In this document: in pieces, positions 54,208 to 62,880 of the stretch
Position numbering within the stretch: the stretch's first letter is position 1
How the letters are laid out: each line of letters opens with the position of its first letter
Assembly (NCBI GenBank): GCA_903828515.1
Contig: CAIKMD010000007.1
Coordinates: forward strand, 1,334,706-1,398,705
DNA: 64,000 bases
Direction of reading: 5' to 3'
Source: an uncultured Rhodospirillales bacterium
Lineage (GTDB): Bacteria; Pseudomonadota; Alphaproteobacteria; ATCC43930; CGMCC-115725
Translations under genes and position numbers: made by a program
The notes under the pieces: model-generated
Told to the model about the DNA's origin: nothing
Databases searched by the model: none
Seen by the model: the letters and a program-made list of their open reading frames with translations, nothing else

Positions 54208-55596
54208 CTATTGATTCGTCTGGATGGCGAACTGGCGCTTGGCTTCGGCCTGAAGGTCCGCTGCCTGCTGACGCTGCGCGCCCGGCTTCAACAGTTTTTG
54301 CGCGCGATCGGCCTCAAGCCCAGCCTGTTTGTAGTCGCCGGTCGCCATGTTCTGTTCGGCGAGCGCCAGCGCGGCCATGCCCATGTCGCCGCTGCGGCCA
54401 TAGGCGATGGCGAGAAAGCGCCAGGCCTGGGCGTTATCGGATTCGACGCGCAGCGCGGCGTTCAGCTCGGTGGTCGCCTTCGGCACCATTTTCGGGTCGT
54501 TGGTTTCGAGCTGGACCTGCGCCAGCTCGATGTTGAACAGCGGTTCGTTGGGGCGCATCTGGACGGCGCGTTCGTAAGGCGCGACGGCCTCGGCGATGCG
54601 GCCGTTCTCGAACAGCATCTGGCCTTTCAGCTCCTGGTAGTAGGGATTGTCGGGATGCGCGGCGATCAGCCCGTCGATCAGCGGCAGCGCGTTCTTGAGA
54701 TCGGGAATGCGGTAATAGGCGATGGCCCGGGCGTACTGCGCCGGCTCGGACTTGTCGTCGGGTTTGTACTGGCCGAGGACCTGCGCCGGGTTGCCGAGGA
54801 AGGCGGCGAGCTTGGCCTTCATCAAATCGTTCGCGGCGATCCACTCGGGTGGGTCTTTCGCATCGGAGAAGGACGACTGCTCGACGTGTTTTTGCACGTT
54901 GGCGATCCGGTCCTCGGTGAGCGGATGGTTCTGCATATAAGGGTCTTGGCGCTGCGCGTTGAGGAACATCTCCTGCTCGAGAATCTGGAAGAATTGCAGG
55001 AGGCCGCGCGACGATTGGTGGCTCATGTCGAGGTAGCGCAAAGCCGCCTGGTCGGCGGCGGCCTCGACGACGACCGAGTGCTGCAGATAGGCGCGCAGGC
55101 CCACCGCTTGCCCGGCGAGGATGCCGCCCGCGCCGCCATTGCCCTTGCCGGCGATCACCGCGCCGGCGCCCAGCACCATGCCGATGATGCTTTCGATCAT
55201 CGCGTTTTTCATGATCTGGGTGTTCCGCGCCAGATCGCCGTGCGCCATGTGGCCGGTTTCGTGGGCCATGATGCCGATAATTTGATTGGGCGAGGTTTCC
55301 CGCATCAACGTGCCGGTATTCATGAAGATATTCTGGCCGCCGGCGACGAAGGCGTTGAGCGACGGGTCGTTGACGATATAGATACGGACCGCCGCGGGAT
55401 CGAGCCCGGCCACCTTCCAGATGGGCAGCATGAAATTACGCAGCGTGTTTTCGGTCTCCGCGTCGCGTAACATGGAAAGCGGGCCGTCCTGCGCCGCGGC
55501 GCGTTGCGGCATGGCGACGACGGCCGCGAGGACCGCGCAGGCGACGCGAAACCCGACGCGCAGCGAAAGAGAATTGCACCACATGGCGACTACCAT
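54208..55596 (-). CDS. M48-family metalloprotease with TPR repeats (BepA-like)
   Basis: A 462-residue periplasmic protein, signal peptide cut near QRAAAQD. The zinc motif is H112-E-T-G-H116 in GIMAHETGHMAHGD, with the third ligand near VVEAAADQAALRYL. The C-terminal half contains TPR units (NPYYQELKGQMLFENGRIAEAVAPYERAVQ and beyond). This combination matches BepA/YfgC-type proteases that act on outer-membrane protein assembly. The start may instead be at 55584. Upstream of the DsbA-like gene on the same strand. Confidence 0.9.
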   Translation of the reverse strand: MVVAMWCNSLSLRVGFRVACAVLAAVVAMPQRAAAQDGPLSMLRDAETENTLRNFMLPIWKVAGLDPAAVRIYIVNDPSLNAFVAGGQNIFMNTGTLMRETSPNQIIGIMAHETGHMAHGDLARNTQIMKNAMIESIIGMVLGAGAVIAGKGNGGAGGILAGQAVGLRAYLQHSVVVEAAADQAALRYLDMSHQSSRGLLQFFQILEQEMFLNAQRQDPYMQNHPLTEDRIANVQKHVEQSSFSDAKDPPEWIAANDLMKAKLAAFLGNPAQVLGQYKPDDKSEPAQYARAIAYYRIPDLKNALPLIDGLIAAHPDNPYYQELKGQMLFENGRIAEAVAPYERAVQMRPNEPLFNIELAQVQLETNDPKMVPKATTELNAALRVESDNAQAWRFLAIAYGRSGDMGMAALALAEQNMATGDYKQAGLEADRAQKLLKPGAQRQQAADLQAEAKRQFAIQTNQ

Positions 55597-55644
55597 GGGA
55601 CCTGCCTCGGCGCTCCGTCAACTCGCGCGGGGGCTCAACCTGAC

Positions 55645-56799
55645 ATGGCGTTGAAACTGTCGCGCCGGGGCAGCATCCCCCCCTTCATCGCCATGGACGT
55701 GCTGCGCGATGCGAATCGTCACGCGGCGGGCGGCAACGACGTGATCCATCTCGAGGTCGGCCAGCCGTCGACGCCGGCGCCGCGCGGCGTGATCGCGGTG
55801 GCCGAGCGCGCCTTGCGGCAACAGGTGCTTGGCTATACCGACGCCAACGGCCTCGTCGAATTGCGCGATGCGATCGCGCGCGACTATCGCCGCGCGTATG
55901 GCGTCGATCTCGATCCGGCGCGGATCGTGATCACCACCGGCTCGTCGGCGGGCTTCATCCTGGCGTTTCTCGCCGCGTTCGATGCGGGCGACCGGGTGGC
56001 GCTCGCGGCGCCGGCCTATCCCGCCTATCGCAACATCCTCGTCTCGCTGGGGCTCGAGCCGGTCGAATTGCCGGCGGGTCCGGCCGAGCATTATCAGGCG
56101 ACGCTCGATCTCGTCCGCGCGGCGGGCGCCCCGATCGACGGGCTGATCGTCGCCAGCCCGGCCAATCCGACCGGCAGCATGCTCGCGCCCGACGAACTGG
56201 CGGCGCTCGCGCGTTATTGCGAGACGGCCGGCATCCGTCTCATCTCGGACGAGATCTATCACGGCATCGTGTACGGGATGAAGGAAGCCACCGCCGTCGC
56301 CACCAGCGCCGAGGCGATCGTGGTCAACAGTTTCTCGAAATACTATTCGATGACCGGCTGGCGCATCGGCTGGATGGTGGTGCCGGATTCGATGATCCGC
56401 ATGGTCGAGTGTCTGGCGCAGAATCTCTATATCTCGCCGCCGAGCCTCTCGCAGTACGCGGCGCTCGCCGCGTTCGATTGCCGCGACGAACTCGATACCA
56501 ATGTCGCGCGCTATGCCGAGAACCGCGCGTTGCTGTTGTCGGAATTGCCCAAGGCCGGCATCGACCGCTTCGCGCCCGCCGACGGCGCGTTTTATCTCTA
56601 CGCCGATATCGCGCATCTCACCAACGACAGCGAGGAATTCTGTCGCCGCCTGCTGCGCGAGACGGGCGTCGCCTGTACGCCGGGTGTGGATTTCGATCGC
56701 GCGCGCGGCCACACGACGGTGCGAATCAGTTTCGCGGGCATGACCGACGAGATCGCCGAAGCCGCGCGCCGCATTCGGGCGTGGACGCCGGTGCGCTAA
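55645..56799 (+). CDS. class I/II aminotransferase (aspartate aminotransferase-like)
   Basis: A 384-residue fold-type I PLP enzyme. It starts MALKLSRRGSIPPFIAMDVL, with HLEVGQPSTPAPRGVIAVAER, NPTGSM, LISDEIYHGIVYG and the PLP lysine K232 in NSFSKYYSMTGWRIGW; the substrate Arg is in TVRISFAGM. It belongs to the Ib-type group of alanine/aspartate/aromatic aminotransferases. It is divergent from the M48 gene, with its ATG 48 bp away. The exact substrate pair is not predictable. Confidence 0.92.
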   Translation: MALKLSRRGSIPPFIAMDVLRDANRHAAGGNDVIHLEVGQPSTPAPRGVIAVAERALRQQVLGYTDANGLVELRDAIARDYRRAYGVDLDPARIVITTGSSAGFILAFLAAFDAGDRVALAAPAYPAYRNILVSLGLEPVELPAGPAEHYQATLDLVRAAGAPIDGLIVASPANPTGSMLAPDELAALARYCETAGIRLISDEIYHGIVYGMKEATAVATSAEAIVVNSFSKYYSMTGWRIGWMVVPDSMIRMVECLAQNLYISPPSLSQYAALAAFDCRDELDTNVARYAENRALLLSELPKAGIDRFAPADGAFYLYADIAHLTNDSEEFCRRLLRETGVACTPGVDFDRARGHTTVRISFAGMTDEIAEAARRIRAWTPVR

Positions 56800-56824
56800 G
56801 ACTTCGCCGCACAATTAATATCAG

Positions 56825-56908
56825 CGTCATGCCCGGCCTTGTGCCGGGCATCCACGTCTTTGGTGAGGAAGAGAGTCGTGGATGGCCGGGACGAGCCCGG
56901 CCATGACG
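56825..56908. repeat. 84-bp palindromic repeat, copy 2 of a dispersed family
   Basis: The same CGTCATGCCCGGCC ... GGCCATGACG element as at 49605-49691. It lies in the convergent gap between the aminotransferase gene and the RNase E gene. The two outer blocks are near identical to copy 1, with differences in the loop. Confidence 0.72.
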
Positions 56909-56940
56909 ACAATGAGAGTGCGGCTGGAGCGTGGTCTTAC

Positions 56941-59829
56941 CTACCGACGCCACCAGCCGCGGCGGGGATTGGCCGGCGGGCTGGTCACTTCCACGGCGGG
57001 CGGCACATTATAAGCGATCGGCGCGCGTTCGGGTTCGCTCTCGACCGCTGCGGCCATTGGAGCGGGAGCCGGCGTCGGCGCGGGCGGTGCTTCGGCAACA
57101 TGTGCCACCGGTGTCGCCTCGACGATGGCGGGTTCCGGCTCGCGATGCGGTGCCTCGATCGGTGCGGGCGCGGGCGGGGCGATCATCGCGCCTTCGCTAT
57201 CGCCGTCGGCGACGTAAGCGGGTTGTTCCGCGCCGGGTTCCGACCAGGTTTCGCCTGGCCCATCTTCACCCTGCGGATTGCCTTCGCCCTGCGGTAGGTT
57301 CTCGCCATTCGGGCCGCGCCGCCGGCGTCGTCCGCCGCGCCGTCCGCGCCGCCGCCGCCGTGGCTCGCCGTCGGGGCCCAGCGCGCCCGGCTGCGTATCC
57401 TCGGTCTGGCCTTCGCCCAGCGGGGCTTCTTCGCCTGAATCGTCGTCGGTCGGCGCGCCGAAACCTTCTTCGGCCTCGCCGGCAATGCCGCCGTGTTCGG
57501 TGGTCACTGGATGGGATTGGCTGCCGGGCTCGCGGGGCGGACGATCGCTGCCGCCGCGCCGCCGCCGGCGTCGACGTTTGCGCGGGCCATTTTCGCCGCC
57601 TTCGGAGCCTTCTTCGCGCGGCGTGCCGCCCGGTGCTGCCCAGGTCTCGCTCGTCGCGTCTTCGTCTTCGTGGACATCCGATTCCGCGCGCTCGTATTCC
57701 TCGCCGCGCTCTTCGGCCTCGGGCAGATCATCGTCGATGATGGTGCTGTCGTCGTCAGGCTCTTCGATCGGCGCCGGTGCCGGCGCGGGCAGGGCCGCGA
57801 GTTCGGCCGGCGTATAGGCGCGAATGCGATCGAGCCGGAACGCCGGCGGGATCAGCGTGTCGTCCTCGGTGATGAGAACGTGGAAATTGTAACGCGATTC
57901 GGTGTGGGTGAGGGCCGCGCGTTTCTGGTTGAGAATGTAGAGCGCGACCGAGCGCGGCACCGCGACCGAAACTTCGGCAGTGCGCCGGCGCATGCCTTCT
58001 TCCTCGACCGCGCGCAGAACGTGAAGCGCGGTCGATTCCGTCGAACGGATATGGCCGGTACCGCCGCAATGCGGGCAGGGCTGAGTCGAAGCTTCGAGCA
58101 GCGACGGCCGCAGGCGCTGGCGCGACAGTTCGAGCAGACCGAACGGGCTGATGCGACCGAGCTGAATCCGCGCGCGGTCGTTGCGCATCGCATCTTTCAG
58201 GCGGCGTTCGACGCCGCCATTGTTGCGATGCTCTTCCATGTCGATGAAGTCGATGACGATGAGGCCGGCGAGATCGCGCAGGCGCAATTGTCGCGCGACT
58301 TCCTCGGCCGCCTCGCAATTGGTCTTGAACGCGGTTTCCTCGATGTTGCGCTCGCGCGTCGAGCGGCCCGAGTTCACGTCGATGGCGACCAGCGCCTCGG
58401 TCGGGTTGATGACGATGTAGCCGCCGGAGCGAAGCTGGACGACCGGCGAATGAATCGCGTCGAGCTGGCCTTCGACCTGGAAGCGATGGAGCAGCGGCAC
58501 CGTCGGGTCGTTATAGAATTTGACCCGCTTGGTGTGGGTCGGCATCAGCATCTGCATGAACGAGCGGGCGGTGTCGTAGCCCTCGCGGCCGTCGACCAGT
58601 ACCTCGTCGATGTCGCGCGCATAGAGATCGCGGATCGACCGCTTGATCAGATTGCCCTCTTCATAGATGAGGGCCGGTGCGGTGGATTTGAGCGTGAGTT
58701 CTCGTATCTCGTCCCACAATCGCATGAGATATTCGAAATCGCGCTTGATCTCGACCTTGGAGCGTTCGCTGCCCGCGGTGCGGACGATGACGCCCATCCC
58801 CTCCGGCACTTCGAGGTCGCTCATCAGGTCTTTCAGGCGGCGGCGATCCATCATCGACGTGATCTTGCGCGAGACGCCGCCGCCACGCGGCGTGTTCGGC
58901 ATCAGCACGCAATAGCGACCGGCCAGCGAGATGTAAGTCGTCAGCGCCGCGCCCTTGTTGCCGCGCTCTTCCTTGGTGACCTGCACCAGCATGATCTGCC
59001 GGCGCTTGATGACTTCTTGAATCTTGTAGTGGCGATGGGGGCGGGCGCGCGGCCGCGCGGTCTCTTCCATCTCGTCGCCGCCGACGGTCTCGATCGAATG
59101 GGCGACGATCGGGGTCTCGCCCGCGGGCTCGGCCTCGGATGCCGCGTCGGCGCCGGGATGCGCCTCGCTGTCATGCGGCTCGCCATCGTGCGTCTCGTTG
59201 TCGTGGGTGTCGCCTTCGTCGCCGTGCGTCTCGGCCTCGGTGCTCGGCGCGTCGTGGTCGGCGTGTTCCGCTTCGACCGGGGATTCGGATTCCGCCTGAA
59301 CCGGAGTGGCGTCGGTTTCGACGTGAACCGCGGCGGGTTCTTCGTCGGCGCCGTGATCCTCGACCAGGCCGTCGCTCTCATGCGCGTCGGGCTGATCGTC
59401 GGGGGCCTCACGCAGGGTTTCGACCGGCGACTCATCGGCCATATGGTCGGGGCCGTGATCGTCGTGCGGGTGATCGCTGACGCTGCCGCCCTTGGCGCGG
59501 GCCTCGGCGTTGCGCTCTTCGCGTTCGTTGGCGGCTTCTTCGGCGGCACGATCAGCGTCGAGCGCCGCCTGCCGGTCAGCGACCGGGATGCGATAATAAT
59601 CCGGATGGATTTCGCCGAAGGCGAGGAACCCATGACGGTTGCCGCCGTATTCGACGAAGGCCGCCTGGAGCGAAGGCTCTACCCGCGTGACTTTCGCGAG
59701 GTAGATGTTGCCCTTGATGTTCTTTTTAGTGGATGTCTCGAAGTCGAATTCTTCGAGCCGGTTGCCGTTCAAAACGACGACCCGGGTCTCTTCCGGGTGG
59801 GCCGCATCGATAAGCATGCGCTTGGTCAT
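56941..59829 (-). CDS. rne: ribonuclease E
   Basis: A 962-residue endoribonuclease of RNase E/G type. The N-terminal S1 domain (MTKRMLIDAAHPEETRVVVL) is interrupted by a large insert. The catalytic acidic residues are D484 (AIDVNSGR) and D527 (VIDFIDMEEH), spaced 43 apart as in E. coli. The Zn-link is C585-P-H-C588 (CPHCGGTGH). The C-terminal third is a disordered basic/acidic scaffold with KRRRRRRRGG and GRRGGRRRRRG blocks and Pro/Ala runs. The enzyme processes rRNA and tRNA and organises the degradosome. The insert (about 117-270) is rich in D, E and H. Confidence 0.97.
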   Translation of the reverse strand: MTKRMLIDAAHPEETRVVVLNGNRLEEFDFETSTKKNIKGNIYLAKVTRVEPSLQAAFVEYGGNRHGFLAFGEIHPDYYRIPVADRQAALDADRAAEEAANEREERNAEARAKGGSVSDHPHDDHGPDHMADESPVETLREAPDDQPDAHESDGLVEDHGADEEPAAVHVETDATPVQAESESPVEAEHADHDAPSTEAETHGDEGDTHDNETHDGEPHDSEAHPGADAASEAEPAGETPIVAHSIETVGGDEMEETARPRARPHRHYKIQEVIKRRQIMLVQVTKEERGNKGAALTTYISLAGRYCVLMPNTPRGGGVSRKITSMMDRRRLKDLMSDLEVPEGMGVIVRTAGSERSKVEIKRDFEYLMRLWDEIRELTLKSTAPALIYEEGNLIKRSIRDLYARDIDEVLVDGREGYDTARSFMQMLMPTHTKRVKFYNDPTVPLLHRFQVEGQLDAIHSPVVQLRSGGYIVINPTEALVAIDVNSGRSTRERNIEETAFKTNCEAAEEVARQLRLRDLAGLIVIDFIDMEEHRNNGGVERRLKDAMRNDRARIQLGRISPFGLLELSRQRLRPSLLEASTQPCPHCGGTGHIRSTESTALHVLRAVEEEGMRRRTAEVSVAVPRSVALYILNQKRAALTHTESRYNFHVLITEDDTLIPPAFRLDRIRAYTPAELAALPAPAPAPIEEPDDDSTIIDDDLPEAEERGEEYERAESDVHEDEDATSETWAAPGGTPREEGSEGGENGPRKRRRRRRRGGSDRPPREPGSQSHPVTTEHGGIAGEAEEGFGAPTDDDSGEEAPLGEGQTEDTQPGALGPDGEPRRRRRGRRGGRRRRRGPNGENLPQGEGNPQGEDGPGETWSEPGAEQPAYVADGDSEGAMIAPPAPAPIEAPHREPEPAIVEATPVAHVAEAPPAPTPAPAPMAAAVESEPERAPIAYNVPPAVEVTSPPANPRRGWWRR

Positions 59830-60310
59830 GCACGTGAACTCCGAGGAACGCGTCTCTGCCCCTGCGATAAGGGGGCGGCGCTGTCCTGAGCAAGGCGAAG
59901 CCGGCTGCGCGGTCGGTCGATCCGTCGAATGGCGCGAGAGCGGGGAAAATTTGCATTAGTCCCAAGGGGAGCTCTTCGGTGCCGCAGCGTCCAGACCGGG
60001 ACGGTCGGGATCGGCTTCGGGGTTAAATCCAATCCGCGCTACGCGATCCGCCCCACAAGGGACGACTCGGTGCGCGGCTAATCGCAAGGTTAAGGATACA
60101 AGTCAGCGAGCTTATCCACAACCGCAACCTTGAGAAGATTGCCGCCGGGAGCGTTAACGACGAATTAACCGCGACCGGGCTTGGAAACCTGCCTTGAATG
60201 AGCCCTAATGCGGGCGCACTTTAGGGGACGGCAGGGGATGGCGCGGCGCGGCCCCGCCGACTCGGGGCGCCGTCCGCGAGGGATCGGACCCGGGTGCCGA
60301 GGCGAGTTAG
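59830..60310. other. leader region between divergent rne and PBP1A genes
   Basis: A 481-bp gap containing no open frame with family similarity. It should hold the promoter and 5' UTR of rne, which in other bacteria is a feedback site for RNase E. A perfect 9-bp DnaA box TTATCCACA is at 60112-60120. A 24-bp G/C-rich stretch near 60240-60270 could form a stem. An amidase gene is usual next to PBP1A in related genomes and is absent here. Confidence 0.5.
60112..60120 (+). promoter_or_regulatory. single DnaA-box match
   Basis: TTATCCACA is a perfect match to the strong E. coli consensus DnaA box. It is alone; no cluster or AT-rich unwinding element is seen, so it is not an origin. It might allow DnaA control of rne or of the PBP1A gene, or be a chance match. 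Confidence 0.35.
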
Positions 60311-62773
60311 ATGAGATTACTGAAGGTTCTGTTTTTCCTGGTGTTTTTGGCTGGGCTCGGGGGCGCGGCGCTGGCCGGCCTGGCGGTCTGGTATTTCGGC
60401 CGCGATCTCCCGGACTATCAGCAGCTCGCCAATTACCAGCCGGCGATCGTCACCCGCGTCCATGCCGGCGATGGCCGCCTGATGGCCGAATACGCCACCG
60501 AGAAGCGCATCTTCGTGCCCGTGAAGTCGATGCCGCCTTTGGTGATCCACGCCTTTCTCGCCGCCGAGGACAAGAATTTCTATACCCATCCCGGCGTCGA
60601 TCCGCTCTCGATGCTGCGCGCGGGCGTCAGCGACGTCATGCATATGGGCAGCGGCCGGCGGCCGGTCGGCGCCTCGACCATCACCCAGCAGGTCGCCAAG
60701 AACTTCCTCCTGAACAACCAGGTCTCGCTCGAGCGCAAGGTGCGCGAGGCGCTGATCGCGATCCGGATGGAGCAGGTCCTCAGCAAGGACCGCATCCTCG
60801 AACTCTATCTGAACGAGATCTATCTCGGCGGCGGCGCTTACGGGGTTGCCGCGGCGGCGCTCAACTACTTCAACAAGTCGCTCGACGAATTGACGCCCGA
60901 GGAAGCGGCGCTGCTCGGCGGCCTGCCGAAGGCGCCGAACAATTACAATCCGGCGCGCTATCCCGACGCGGCGAAAGAGCGGCGCGATTACGTCCTCGAC
61001 CGCATGATCGATGCCGGCTTCCTGACCGCCGAGCAGGGCCGCACCGCGGCGGCCAAGCCGATCGTGATGCATCATCGCGACGATACCGAGATCGTGAAGT
61101 CGGACTACTTCACCGAGGAAGTCCGCCGCGAGCTGTTGACCCGCTATGGCGAGAAAGGTCTCTACGCCTCGGGCCTGAGCGTTCGCACCAGTCTCGATTC
61201 AAAGTTGCAGGGCGTCGCGACCACGGTGCTGCGCAACGCGCTCCTCGCCTATGACCGCCGCCATGGCTGGCGCGGGCCGGTCACCCATATGGATGTCGTG
61301 GGGCCGTGGCAGGCCCGGCTGAAAACCATTCCGGTCCCGGCGGGCGCCGACGAAGTGAACTGGAAACTGGCGGCGGTGCTCGAGACGTCGCCCGCCGGCG
61401 CCGAGATCGGCTTCGTCGACGGAACTCAGGCGCAGATCCCGTTCGACGAGATCAAATGGGCGCGCAAGGAACTGACCGACGCGCATGTCGGCCCCACGCC
61501 GGCAAAGACCACCGACGTGCTGGCCGTCGGCGACGTCGTTCTGGTCGAATCCTTGTCGACCACCGTGATCCGCGGCGCCAAGGGCGTGTCGATGTATGCG
61601 CTCCGGCAGATCCCCGAGGTGTCGGGCGCGTTCGTGGCGCTCGATCCGCATACCGGCCGCGTCCTCGCGATGCAGGGCGGCTTCAGCTATCAGATGAGTC
61701 AGTTCGACCGCGCGACCCAGGCGAAGCGCCAGACCGGCTCGGCGATCAAGCCATTCATTTATCTGGCCGCGCTCGATCACGGCTTTACGCCATCGACCAT
61801 CGTGCTCGACGGACCGTTCGTCGTCGATATCGGACCGGGCCTGCCGAAATGGAATCCGTCCAATTACGAGCGGAAATTCTACGGGCCGGTGCCGCTGCGC
61901 GTCGGCATCGAGGAATCGTTGAACCTGGTGACGGCGCGGGTCGGCACCGCGGTCGGGCTTCCGGTCATCGCCGATTACACCCAACGCTTCGGCATCTACG
62001 ATCACATGCCGCTCGAATATTCCTACATCATCGGCGCCGGCGAGACGACGCCGCTGCGCCTCGCCACCGCTTACGCGATGCTGGTGAACGGCGGCAAGAA
62101 AATCACCCCGAGCTTCATCGACCGCGTTCAGGACCGCGACGGCGTCACCATCTTCCGCGCCGACAGCCGCACCTGTAAGGACTGCAACAACGTCGACTGG
62201 AAAGGCCAGCCGCCGCCCGAATTGCCCGACACGCGCGCGCAGGTCGTCGACCCCGGCAGCGCCTATCAGATCGTCTCGATGCTCGAAGGCGTGATCCAGC
62301 GCGGCACCGGCCGTTCCATCCTGTCGGTCGGCAAGCCGCTCGCCGGCAAGACCGGCACGACCAACGATAGCGACGACACCTGGTTCATGGGCTTCTCGCC
62401 CGATCTCGTCGCCGGCGTGTTCGTCGGCTTCGATCAGCCGCACACGTTGGGTGAACGGGAAACCGGAGCCTCCGTCGCGGCGCCGGCGTTCCGCGATTTC
62501 ATGACTGCGGCGCTGAAGGACAAGCCGGCGACCCCGTTCCGCATTCCGCCCGGCCTGCGGATGGTGCGGGTCAATCCGACGACCGGACAGCTCGCGCGGG
62601 CCGGCGACAAGAACGTCATCTTCGAGGCGTTCAAGCCCGGCACCGAACCGACATCGACGACCTCGTCGCCCGGCGTGGTGATGAGCGGCATGGCGGGCGG
62701 CACCGACCTGTCCTTGCCCGATTCAAACGGCGCGCAAACCGCGCCGGCCGGCGGTAGCGGCGGATTGTATTAG
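60311..62773 (+). CDS. mrcA: penicillin-binding protein 1A (class A)
   Basis: An 820-residue class A PBP. After one membrane anchor (MRLLKVLFFLVFLAGLGGAA) comes the GT51 glycosyltransferase domain with E86 in AAEDKNFYTHPG, GASTITQQVAKN and RKVREALIAI. The transpeptidase domain has S477-A-I-K480 (SxxK), an SLN-like motif ESLNLVT and KTGTTND. It polymerises and cross-links peptidoglycan. A mid domain (OB-like) follows residue 290. The C-terminal tail is Pro/Ser/Thr-rich. The order rne, PBP1A, prfB matches alphaproteobacterial synteny except for a missing amidase. Confidence 0.97.
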   Translation: MRLLKVLFFLVFLAGLGGAALAGLAVWYFGRDLPDYQQLANYQPAIVTRVHAGDGRLMAEYATEKRIFVPVKSMPPLVIHAFLAAEDKNFYTHPGVDPLSMLRAGVSDVMHMGSGRRPVGASTITQQVAKNFLLNNQVSLERKVREALIAIRMEQVLSKDRILELYLNEIYLGGGAYGVAAAALNYFNKSLDELTPEEAALLGGLPKAPNNYNPARYPDAAKERRDYVLDRMIDAGFLTAEQGRTAAAKPIVMHHRDDTEIVKSDYFTEEVRRELLTRYGEKGLYASGLSVRTSLDSKLQGVATTVLRNALLAYDRRHGWRGPVTHMDVVGPWQARLKTIPVPAGADEVNWKLAAVLETSPAGAEIGFVDGTQAQIPFDEIKWARKELTDAHVGPTPAKTTDVLAVGDVVLVESLSTTVIRGAKGVSMYALRQIPEVSGAFVALDPHTGRVLAMQGGFSYQMSQFDRATQAKRQTGSAIKPFIYLAALDHGFTPSTIVLDGPFVVDIGPGLPKWNPSNYERKFYGPVPLRVGIEESLNLVTARVGTAVGLPVIADYTQRFGIYDHMPLEYSYIIGAGETTPLRLATAYAMLVNGGKKITPSFIDRVQDRDGVTIFRADSRTCKDCNNVDWKGQPPPELPDTRAQVVDPGSAYQIVSMLEGVIQRGTGRSILSVGKPLAGKTGTTNDSDDTWFMGFSPDLVAGVFVGFDQPHTLGERETGASVAAPAFRDFMTAALKDKPATPFRIPPGLRMVRVNPTTGQLARAGDKNVIFEAFKPGTEPTSTTSSPGVVMSGMAGGTDLSLPDSNGAQTAPAGGSGGLY

Positions 62774-62880
62774 GGACAGACTCCCTTGCCGGCCGGACCG
62801 CCCCGTGACATTCGCGCGCGCGCGGCCTAATTTCCCAACGTTGATCGTTTCCGTATCCGGCCCGATAAAAAGGTTTTTTC

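Noticed and set aside
57493-59889. Long plus-strand open frame (798 residues) over rne
   Set aside because: Antisense shadow of RNase E in GC-rich DNA; no family similarity.
60112-60120. Replication origin
   Set aside because: A single DnaA box without further boxes, AT-rich unwinding element or dnaA/dnaN/gidA neighbours is not sufficient.
61199-62443. Minus-strand open frame (414 residues) over PBP1A
   Set aside because: Shadow of the transpeptidase domain; no support.
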